From Sphingobium ummariense RL-3 (lineage in GTDB: Bacteria; Pseudomonadota; Alphaproteobacteria; Sphingomonadales; Sphingomonadaceae): a DNA stretch of 64,000 bases. Under the pieces are notes generated by a model, which was not told the origin of the DNA, did no database searches, and saw only the letters and a program-made list of their open reading frames with translations. Of the stretch, positions 34,409 through 41,413 are shown in pieces. The stretch's first letter is position 1; each line of letters starts with the position of its first letter. The position numbers and the translations under genes are program-made. The stretch covers positions 1 through 64,000 of the forward strand of contig NZ_AUWY01000101.1 of the NCBI RefSeq assembly GCF_000447205.1. The letters are read 5' to 3'.

Positions 34409-34714
34409 ATGACCGTCACGTCGCGCCGCTGGATCAGGATCGCCTTCGCCGGGCCGGGCGCGGTGCTGATCGCGCTGGTCGTGATGGCCGGCATGGCGCT
34501 GTGGCTGCCGGGCGGGGCGGCGGGGATCGACAATCTGGTGCTGCCGCTCATCCTCGCGCCGCTCCTCTGGGCGGGCCTCTTCTTCCACGCCTGCCTCGAC
34601 CGCAGCCTGGCGCGCGTGGCGACCGTTGCCTTGGGGCTGCTGCTCGTCCATTCTGCCCTTATCGCCCACAAATTCCTCGATAAAGGCCCGGCGTCCACGG
34701 AGGCCCATCGATGA
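34409..34714 (+). CDS. Small membrane protein of iron operon
   Basis: The 101-residue protein has three hydrophobic segments (IRIAFAGPGAVLIALVVMAG; LPLILAPLLWAGLFFHACL; VALGLLLVHSALIAHKF). The ATG follows GAGAGAGG and is preferred to a TTG that overlaps the receptor's last codons. It aligns with the C-terminal half of the 192-residue protein at 4288-4866, sharing an AGP motif near the start and a D-R-x-L-x-R-A/V pattern. Its 3' end overlaps the PepSY start by four bases. It may be a DUF3649-type iron-uptake accessory protein; the family name is tentative. Confidence 0.65.
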   Translation: MTVTSRRWIRIAFAGPGAVLIALVVMAGMALWLPGGAAGIDNLVLPLILAPLLWAGLFFHACLDRSLARVATVALGLLLVHSALIAHKFLDKGPASTEAHR

Positions 34715-36288
34715 TCCACCTCCCCAAGCAAGAGACCAAAGCGATGGTCGCGGTGCATGGCTGGTCGGGCATCCTGCTCGGGCTGCTGCTCTATGCCGTG
34801 GTGCTGACCGGCACCGCCGCGGTGTTTGCCGAGGAGATCGGCGCATGGTCGGCCGGCCATGTCGCGACCCAGTCCGCGTTCGAACGCCCCATGGCCGACA
34901 CGCTACGCCGGCTGGGGGCGGAAACCCCGGCCAAATATCGCGAAGCGGTCGACCTGTTCGAGACCGGCGACCATGATCTCGGCCTCTTCTTCCACCGGCA
35001 CGAGATGGACGGCGGCGAACTCATCAGTCGCGGCCTCTTCTATGTCGTGGGGCAGGATGGCCGCGTGATCCACCGCCAGGTAGGTACCAATGAAGATGTC
35101 TATGGCGCGCGCAACGACAACGCGCTGAGCGCCTTTCTGGTCGACACCCATGTCCGGCTGCACGTCCCCAATCCCTGGGGCCTGCTGCTGACCGGAATCC
35201 TGGGCCTCTCGATGCTGGTCGCAGCCATCTCCGGCCTGCTCATCCACCGCCACCTCTTCAAGGACATCTTCACCCTGCGCCGATCGGGCAGCGCCGTGCT
35301 GGCGAACCGCGACGCGCACAGCGTCGCCGGCACATGGAGCCTGCCCTTCGCCTTCGTCCTCGCCTTTACCGGCAGCTTCTTCTCCTTCTTCGGCACGATC
35401 GGCGTTCCGGTGGTGGCGATGGCGGCGTTCGGCGGCAATGTGCAGGCATTGACGGAGGCTGTCTATGGCAACCCCGGCAAGCCCGATCCGCGTTTAGCCG
35501 CGATCGGCAATATGGACCGCATCAATGCCGACGCCATTGCGCGCGCCGGCGCGATTCCGACCTTCGTCACGATCGAGAATTTCGGCCGGGCAGACGCGAA
35601 GGTCACGACTTATCATCCGCCACGGTCCGGCGCGATTGCGCCCATGTCGCTGCTTTATGACGGCGCGACCGCCCGATTTCTCCAGGAAAAGCCGCTGATC
35701 GGCCCGAAGCCCTCGGCCGGCGGTACGCTCGCCGCAATCATGTCGCCGCTCCATTTCGGCAATTTCGCCGGGCTGCTGTCCAAGGCGATCTGGTTCGGGC
35801 TCGGTTTTGCGATGTGCTATGTCACCTATACCGGCATTCGCCTCTGGCTCGTCCGGCGGGAGGGAGGTGTGCGCTCCTTTGCCTGGCTGGAGCGAACCAA
35901 CATGATCGTGGGCCTCGGCCTGCCCTTTGCGCTCGGCGCCTCCGCCGCCGCCTTCCTTCTCGCAATGCCGCTGGGCAGCGCGACCTGGTGGACGCCGGCG
36001 GGCTTCCTCATCGGCGCGGCGCTGGCGATCGGGGCAGGCGCGATCGCGCCCAGCGCCGCCCGGTTCCGCCTATGGTTGCACGGCGCGACAGGCACATTGT
36101 TTGTCCTGCTGCCGCCGCTACGCCTCCTGACCGGAGGTCCCGGCTGGCGCACGGCGCTTGCCGCCGGCCAGCCGATCATCGTCACGCTCGACATCGCCTT
36201 CCTGCTCGCGGGCGGGTGGCTGCTTTGGCAATTGCGCGGCAAGGCGAGCGCGCCGCGTCAATCCGTCGCGTTGCAACCGGCAGAATGA
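34711..36288 (+). CDS. PepSY-domain membrane protein of iron operon
   Basis: The 525-residue PepSY_TM protein has a first membrane helix at about residues 15-40 (HGWSGILLGLLLYAVVLTGT). A periplasmic loop follows, then helices carrying conserved histidines (VDTHVRLHVPNPWGLLLTGI; RDAHSVAGTWSLPF; IMSPLHFGNFAGL). The C-terminus adds several further helices. Members are proposed to reduce or release iron from siderophores in the periplasm, as FoxB/PiuB-like proteins. Four-base overlaps join it to both neighbours, so the operon is translationally coupled. Its paralogue is at 2795-4291. Confidence 0.85.
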   Translation: MIHLPKQETKAMVAVHGWSGILLGLLLYAVVLTGTAAVFAEEIGAWSAGHVATQSAFERPMADTLRRLGAETPAKYREAVDLFETGDHDLGLFFHRHEMDGGELISRGLFYVVGQDGRVIHRQVGTNEDVYGARNDNALSAFLVDTHVRLHVPNPWGLLLTGILGLSMLVAAISGLLIHRHLFKDIFTLRRSGSAVLANRDAHSVAGTWSLPFAFVLAFTGSFFSFFGTIGVPVVAMAAFGGNVQALTEAVYGNPGKPDPRLAAIGNMDRINADAIARAGAIPTFVTIENFGRADAKVTTYHPPRSGAIAPMSLLYDGATARFLQEKPLIGPKPSAGGTLAAIMSPLHFGNFAGLLSKAIWFGLGFAMCYVTYTGIRLWLVRREGGVRSFAWLERTNMIVGLGLPFALGASAAAFLLAMPLGSATWWTPAGFLIGAALAIGAGAIAPSAARFRLWLHGATGTLFVLLPPLRLLTGGPGWRTALAAGQPIIVTLDIAFLLAGGWLLWQLRGKASAPRQSVALQPAE

Positions 36289-36608
36289 TGACTCTGCTCA
36301 CCCTCGCGGCAATCCTGTTCTCGGCCAGCTTCGTCCTGTTCCTCGGCCTTGGCGATCCGAAGCGCCGCCGCGCCGCTCGCAGGGGGGCGGGGCATCGCGA
36401 GACCGTGCGTCGGCTGCTTTCCTTCTTGGCCTTGCTCCCGGGCATGGCTTTCCTCCTATATGGCGATGCCGCCGCCTTCCTCCTGTGGCTGGGTGGAGCG
36501 GCGGTTGCAGGCTGGATTGTCACGCTGGTGCTGGCATCTAGGAGTGATCCAAAGGGCGTGCGCCGCAGAGGCGTCCAAGGCCGGCAAGAAGCACAATCGG
36601 CCTACTGA
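36285..36608 (+). CDS. DUF3325-like small membrane protein
   Basis: The 107-residue protein has three hydrophobic helices: LLTLAAILFSASFVLFLGLG, then after a basic loop (GDPKRRRAARRGAGHRETVR) LLSFLALLPGMAFLLYG and AAAFLLWLGGAAVAGWIVTL. This pattern fits DUF3325, a family found at the end of ferric-siderophore operons. ATGATG overlaps the PepSY stop. In the first iron operon the counterpart seems fused to a second module (4288-4866). Its biochemical role is unknown. Confidence 0.68.
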   Translation: MMTLLTLAAILFSASFVLFLGLGDPKRRRAARRGAGHRETVRRLLSFLALLPGMAFLLYGDAAAFLLWLGGAAVAGWIVTLVLASRSDPKGVRRRGVQGRQEAQSAY

Positions 36609-36957
36609 ATGCCGCGCCTGAATCTTGGGAGATGAATAAGTTGGGTAGGACCGGTGGATAATGTTTTCGTCTTCCCACGACCCGTCCAAACCGCTCAACT
36701 CTTCAATTTCGCTGCCGACGTGCAGACCATCCGGTATCCGGCAGCTGGCGATCCAAGCCGGAGGCTTAGCGCCTGATTTTCCATGCCCAGCAGCAGACGT
36801 TCCGCTTTATCGGCATCAACCGACCAGGTCCAATCGCTCAGATTTGCGTTTGGAATGACGGCTGCTACCCAAGCCGATATTGCGTAGCGGCCTCTTCGCA
36901 CTGGTAGGAGACAATCTGTTTGACATATGAACAAAGGCGAAGATCAGGGCCAGATAT
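36609..36957. other. Intergenic stretch, nothing recognised
   Basis: About 350 bp separate the iron operon from the WYL regulator. I see no open frame with a plausible product, no clear terminator and no operator-like repeat. Confidence 0.4.
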
Positions 36958-37725
36958 ATGTCGAGAACAAGTCGCCTAATCGAATTGCTTGGAGTGCTAC
37001 ATACCCGCAGGATGCCGGTCACGGCGCTCGACCTTGCAGACGCGTTGGCTGTTTCACAGCGCAGCATTTACCGGGACATCGAGACTTTACGCTCTATGGG
37101 GGCGCCGATTGAGGGTCAGGCTGGCGTTGGTTATGAATTGCGGGGAGGTTTTTTTCTGCCGCAACTCGCCTTCTCACCAGAAGAACTGGATGTCCTGATA
37201 CTTGGCTTGGGCTGGGTACAAGCCCGGGCCGATCCCGCATTGGCGCAGTCCAGCGAGAGCGCATTGGCAAAAATCCTGTCCGCGAAGCGCAGCGGCGCAG
37301 TGATAGACCATGCGCAGCCCTCGCTCATTGCAGCGGCCTCGGTGTCCCGGCGTGCCGACCCCCCACAGGTTGCCCTGCTGCGCGATGCAGTCCGCCGACA
37401 GTGCAAGGTCCGGATCAGCTATCAGGACGCGAAAGGCGCAACGTCGGATCGCACCATCTGGCCGATCGCCATCGTCTATTTCGACGAAGTGCGTGTCTTG
37501 GCCGCTTGGTGCGAACGCCGATCGGCTTTTCGTCATTTCCGTGTCGATCGCGTTCAGGTGACGACTATCTCGGACGAGCGATACCCCGGACGTCGCCAAG
37601 CGCTTGTGACGAAGTGGCGAGAACAGGATCGCGACTGGCGCGCGATGCTGACGGATTCTGGCAGGAGCGGCGGCTATGTGAGGAGCGACGATTTCGGTTC
37701 GGCTCCCACATCAGAGGAAAAATAG
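36958..37725 (+). CDS. YafY-like HTH/WYL-domain regulator
   Basis: The 255-residue protein begins with an HTH_11 domain (RTSRLIELLGVLHTRRMPVT; DALAVSQRSIYRDIETLRSM). A WYL domain follows (VRISYQDAKGATSDRTIWPI; ERRSAFRHFRVDRVQVTTIS). WYL proteins sense small ligands or nucleic acid species. The stop codon is followed at once by the ATG of a DUF1330 gene, so the two form one unit. It is probably autoregulatory with the DUF1330 partner; it is not near any defence genes. Confidence 0.88.
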   Translation: MSRTSRLIELLGVLHTRRMPVTALDLADALAVSQRSIYRDIETLRSMGAPIEGQAGVGYELRGGFFLPQLAFSPEELDVLILGLGWVQARADPALAQSSESALAKILSAKRSGAVIDHAQPSLIAAASVSRRADPPQVALLRDAVRRQCKVRISYQDAKGATSDRTIWPIAIVYFDEVRVLAAWCERRSAFRHFRVDRVQVTTISDERYPGRRQALVTKWREQDRDWRAMLTDSGRSGGYVRSDDFGSAPTSEEK

Positions 37726-38097
37726 ATGATTACTCTTTCACCTGACGCGTTTGAAACCTTTCTGGCCGACAGTGACGATGGGCCCGTTGTGATGCTGAAC
37801 CTGCTGCGCTTTGCGCCCGATGGCGGCCGGGAGCGCCATCTGGAATATCTGCGCATGGCTAAGCCGATCCTGGCTCGGTTCGGGGCAAGCATTGTCTTCC
37901 GCGGCAACGGGCTGCCAGTGCTGACTGCCGGTGAAGAGAAGGGATGGGATGCCGTCCTACTGGTCCAATATCCGAACCGTTCCACGTTCAAGGCAATGGT
38001 GGACGATCCAGAGTATCAGGTTGCATTCCAAGTCGGGAAATCGGCTCTTGCCGATATCATTCTGCAGCCGCTGCGGCCGAACCAAGAAATGATGTGA
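37726..38097 (+). CDS. DUF1330-domain protein
   Basis: The 123-residue protein has the DUF1330 signature DDGPVVMLNLLRFAPDGGRE near the N-terminus. WDAVLLVQYPNRSTFKAMVD and DPEYQVAFQVGKSALADIIL follow, an alpha-beta-barrel dimer fold. It starts directly after the WYL regulator's stop and presumably shares its transcript. It resembles the DUF1330 protein at 26435-26851, which also pairs with a regulator. The function of the family is not established. An IS1380 element begins 57 bp downstream. Confidence 0.82.
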   Translation: MITLSPDAFETFLADSDDGPVVMLNLLRFAPDGGRERHLEYLRMAKPILARFGASIVFRGNGLPVLTAGEEKGWDAVLLVQYPNRSTFKAMVDDPEYQVAFQVGKSALADIILQPLRPNQEMM

Positions 38098-38154
38098 GCG
38101 CGACGCTTTCCGAAATCGACCATCGGCGGTCGCCCAGCTGCCGATTTTGCCTCC

Positions 38155-39808
38155 TAACCCGGCTTATTCATCGGGCTCAGTCAGCAGGGTTGGCGGGAGT
38201 GGTGTAAGCGATTGCTTTGATGTAGGAAAATGGGTGTCTAGACCAGTCCTGCAGCGAGGCAATTTATGCCACGGGCCACACCCGCCGGGAGCGATGATAG
38301 CGCGCCGGGATTTTCGTTTCCAGCGATCGGGCGCAAGAAGATCACAGCCGCGTTCGACGGAGGTCGGCTCACCTCGGATGGCGGTGTTCTGCTGCTGGCA
38401 CAGGCCGAGCGCGCGATGGGGCTTTGCCGGCGGCTTGCGGCTTGCATTGCCGATCCGCGGGACCCTGTGCGGGTGATCCATCGCCTTGATGACATCCTGC
38501 GTGCCCGGGTGTTCGCGATCGCCTGCGGCTATGAAGACGCCGATGATCTCGACGCTCTGCGCGACGATCCGGGCTTCCGTCTGGCGCTGGGCAAGCTGCC
38601 GGGATCGGGCGCGGGGCTGGCCAGCCAACCGACGATGAGCCGGTGGGAAAATGCGCCGACCACACGCGAACTGGCCAGGATGATGGCCGCGATGATCGAC
38701 ATCTACTGCACCAGCTACCCCGCCGCGCCGGCGGCGGTGACGCTGGATATCGATGACACCTGTGACGTTGTTCATGGCTATCAGCAGCTCTCCTTCTGGA
38801 ACGGGCATCATGGCGAGCGCTGCTTCCTGCCGATCCATGTCTACGACACTGCCACCGGCCGACCGGTGGCGATGCTGCTGCGCACCGGCAAGACACCGTC
38901 GGGCGCCGAAGCTGCCGGCCACATCCGGCGCCTGGTGCGCCATCTGCGCCGGCACTGGCCCGAAACGCACATCACCATCCGCGGCGACGGGCACTATGGC
39001 CGGCCCGAGGTCATGGCCTTCTGCGAGGCGGCCGGCGTCGACTACGTGTTCGGCCTGCCGACCAACGCCGCGCTGCGTGCTGATCCCGAAATCGTCGCTG
39101 CCGCCGATGCCTGCGCGGTTAAGCGGGCTCAGCGCCAATATCCGGTCCTGCGCAACTATGCCGAGACCCGCTACGGCGCGAAGAGCTGGAAGTGCCAGCG
39201 CCGCGTCGTCGCCCGGATCGAGGCCAGCACGCTGGGCATGGACATCCGCTATGTCGTCACCTCGCTGGCCGAAGGTTCGGCTGAGCATATCTACGACACC
39301 CTCTACTGCGCGCGCGGCAACGCCGAGAACCTGATCAAGCGCCACAAGACCCAGCTTGCCAGCGATCGTACCTCGTGCCGCTCAGCCAATGCCAACCAGA
39401 TGCGCCTCATCCTGCACACCGCCGCCTACTGGCTCGTGTGGCGCATCCAGCAGGAAATCCCGAAGGCTGCCGCGCTCGCCACCGCCGAGTTCGCAACGCT
39501 GCGCCTGCGGTTGCTCAAGGTCGCCGCCCGCGTCATCGAAACCGCTACGCGCATCCGCGTCGCCTTCGCGTCAGCCTGTCCCGATGCCAGCCTGTTCAGA
39601 ACCATTGCCACCGGCCTCCGGCCGGCACCCACATAACCAGCGCGGCAGTGCCGCCCAAAGCCCGAGCCCTCGTCCTTCAACCTCGAAAAGCCCATCGATC
39701 CTGACGCGGTGAAAAAAACCGCCGGAGGAGCTTGCTCTGATCACCCGACGACCGACAAACCATGCTCGCACGAACCCGGAGCGGAGGCCTCATGAATAGT
39801 GCGGGCTA
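38155..39808 (+). mobile_element. IS1380-family insertion sequence, complete
   Basis: Imperfect inverted repeats lie at about 38155-38176 (AACCCGGCTTATTCATCGGGC) and 39787-39808 (complement AGCCCGCACTATTCATGAGGC). They enclose one IS1380-type transposase. The length of about 1.65 kb matches the family. It marks the right edge of the element-rich half of the window. Confidence 0.85.
38266..39636 (+). CDS. IS1380-family transposase
   Basis: The 456-residue DDE transposase has the family N-terminus (KKITAAFDGGRLTSDGGVLL). The first aspartate is in AVTLDIDDTCDVVHGYQQLS, the second in THITIRGDGHYGRPEVMAFC and the glutamate in LYCARGNAENLIKRHKTQLA. RTSCRSANANQMRLILHTAA is typical of IS1380. It is full length and without stops. 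The next 180 bp, to 39989, contain no recognisable gene. Confidence 0.95.
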   Translation: MPRATPAGSDDSAPGFSFPAIGRKKITAAFDGGRLTSDGGVLLLAQAERAMGLCRRLAACIADPRDPVRVIHRLDDILRARVFAIACGYEDADDLDALRDDPGFRLALGKLPGSGAGLASQPTMSRWENAPTTRELARMMAAMIDIYCTSYPAAPAAVTLDIDDTCDVVHGYQQLSFWNGHHGERCFLPIHVYDTATGRPVAMLLRTGKTPSGAEAAGHIRRLVRHLRRHWPETHITIRGDGHYGRPEVMAFCEAAGVDYVFGLPTNAALRADPEIVAAADACAVKRAQRQYPVLRNYAETRYGAKSWKCQRRVVARIEASTLGMDIRYVVTSLAEGSAEHIYDTLYCARGNAENLIKRHKTQLASDRTSCRSANANQMRLILHTAAYWLVWRIQQEIPKAAALATAEFATLRLRLLKVAARVIETATRIRVAFASACPDASLFRTIATGLRPAPT

Positions 39809-39989
39809 AAGGTGCGGACCGGCCGCTTCTGGTTTCGATGGTCGCCGCCGCCCGCCGTCTGATCCAGCCTCGATGTTTCGAGCCGCGCTTCAGCCATTTG
39901 CGGACCTGTCTCCCTTCCACGGCTTGTTTGTTTTCGTCATCGCTGCCTCCCCATCCGATCAAGCATTATCCGGCGCGCTTCGAGAAGGA

Positions 39990-40697
39990 TCACTTCGATT
40001 CAAGCTTTGACACGACCAGAGGCGCCACCTTGCCGACGATGATGTCGACGCCCTTGGGGTTCGGGTGGATGCTGTCCGCTTGCATCAGCGCACGGTCGGT
40101 GATCACACCCTCCAGGAAAAAGGGGTAAAGCGCGGCCCCGAATTTCCGGGCCAGCTCAGCATATATAGGGTTGAAGCGCTCGGCATAGTTGCGCCCCATA
40201 TTGGGCGCAGACACCATGCCGGTCAGCACGATCGGGATGCCCCTCTTATGAAGTTCCTCACATATCTCGGTCAGGTTCGCTCGGGTTTCCGCAGGATCGA
40301 TGCCACGCAACATGTCGTTGCCGCCCAGGTTGATCATGGCGAGATCGGGCTTGCGAGGAAGGCCCTCGAGCGTGAAAGCGAGGCGGTTGAGGCCCGCGGC
40401 GCTCGTGTCTCCCGAGACGCCGGCGTTGACGACGCTGGCGGAGATACCGCGCTTCATCAGCGCCGCTTGCAATTTGACCGGAAAGCTTTCGTTCGGGCCG
40501 ACACCATAGCCGGCATACAGACTGTCTCCGAACGCAAGGATCAGCTTGCCGTCGGCAGCCGGGGTGGTGGCGGGTGCGGCATCGACCTTGGCCTGGGGGC
40601 TCGCCGCGGCATTGTCGGCACTATTTTTGTCCGAGCAGCCAGCCAGCGCTTGGAGCATCAGCGCCGCCGCTACATATGGAAAAATCCTGATCGTCAC
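39990..40697 (-). CDS. tesA: TesA-like SGNH-hydrolase lipoprotein (arylesterase)
   Basis: The 235-residue protein has a lipoprotein signal ending in the lipobox LAGC. From a GTG start the signal reads VTIRIFPYVAAALMLQALAG; an earlier in-frame codon at 40715 is less likely. The SGNH blocks are visible: GDSLYAGYGV, GVSGDTSAAG, INLGGNDMLRG and DSIHPNPKG with the Asp-x-x-His pair. It is a thioesterase/lysophospholipase I-type esterase. It diverges from an ABC ATPase/permease pair, the tesA-ybbA-ybbP arrangement conserved in many proteobacteria. Confidence 0.88.
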   Translation of the reverse strand: MTIRIFPYVAAALMLQALAGCSDKNSADNAAASPQAKVDAAPATTPAADGKLILAFGDSLYAGYGVGPNESFPVKLQAALMKRGISASVVNAGVSGDTSAAGLNRLAFTLEGLPRKPDLAMINLGGNDMLRGIDPAETRANLTEICEELHKRGIPIVLTGMVSAPNMGRNYAERFNPIYAELARKFGAALYPFFLEGVITDRALMQADSIHPNPKGVDIIVGKVAPLVVSKLESK

Positions 40698-40714
40698 GAA
40701 CGGAACCTCCAGCA

Positions 40715-41413
40715 ATGCCCATCACAGCGGACGCCGATATCGCAATCCGTGCACGCAATGTCACGCTGACGTTGGGAACCAGTGAAGCGCCGACCCAGAT
40801 TTTGAAAGGGATCGATCTCGATATAGCCAGTGGATCGAGCGTCGGCATCCTGGGGCCCTCGGGCTCGGGCAAGTCCTCGCTGATGGCGATCCTGTCCGGT
40901 CTGGAGCAGGCGAGCACCGGCGATGTCATGGTCGCGGGCATATCCTATCGCGGCTTGGATGAGGATGCATTGGCGCGCGCCCGGCGCGGGCGGATCGGCA
41001 TAGTGCTGCAAAGCTTCCACCTGTTGCCGACGATGACAGCATTGGAGAATGTGGCCGTACCGATGGAACTGGCCGGCGCACCTGACGCGTTCGCGCGCGC
41101 CGAGGCGGAACTTGCGGCAGTGGGCCTTGGTCATCGGATGGATCATTACCCGGTGCAACTTTCCGGAGGAGAACAGCAACGCGTGGCCATCGCCCGGGCC
41201 GTTGCGGGACGGCCGGACATCGTGTTCGCCGACGAGCCTACCGGCAATCTGGATGCCGGGACCAGCGGCACGATCATTGAACTGCTGTTCGCGCGGCAGG
41301 CAGCGGCAGGGGCGACCTTGCTGATGATCACCCATGATCCAACGCTTGCCGATCGATGCGATCGCATCCTGGAAATGCGCGATGGCCGGATCGTGTCGGA
41401 TCGCGTGGCATGA
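40715..41413 (+). CDS. ybbA: YbbA-type ABC transporter ATPase
   Basis: The 232-residue ATPase is of the LolD/MacB type. It has Walker A GILGPSGSGKSSLM, a Q-loop in IGIVLQSFHLLPTM, the signature QLSGGEQQRVAIARAVAG, Walker B DIVFADEPTG and the H-loop LLMITHDP. It pairs with the large FtsX-type permease encoded next, overlapping by four bases. Such complexes act as mechanotransmitters rather than classical importers. In several species they are thought to help move or release lipids or toxic compounds, together with the TesA-like esterase. Confidence 0.9.
   Translation: MPITADADIAIRARNVTLTLGTSEAPTQILKGIDLDIASGSSVGILGPSGSGKSSLMAILSGLEQASTGDVMVAGISYRGLDEDALARARRGRIGIVLQSFHLLPTMTALENVAVPMELAGAPDAFARAEAELAAVGLGHRMDHYPVQLSGGEQQRVAIARAVAGRPDIVFADEPTGNLDAGTSGTIIELLFARQAAAGATLLMITHDPTLADRCDRILEMRDGRIVSDRVA

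Noticed and set aside
36958-38097. WYL regulator as a sign of a defence island
   Set aside because: WYL proteins often sit with phage defence genes, but here the only partner is a DUF1330 protein and no nuclease, methylase or helicase gene is near.
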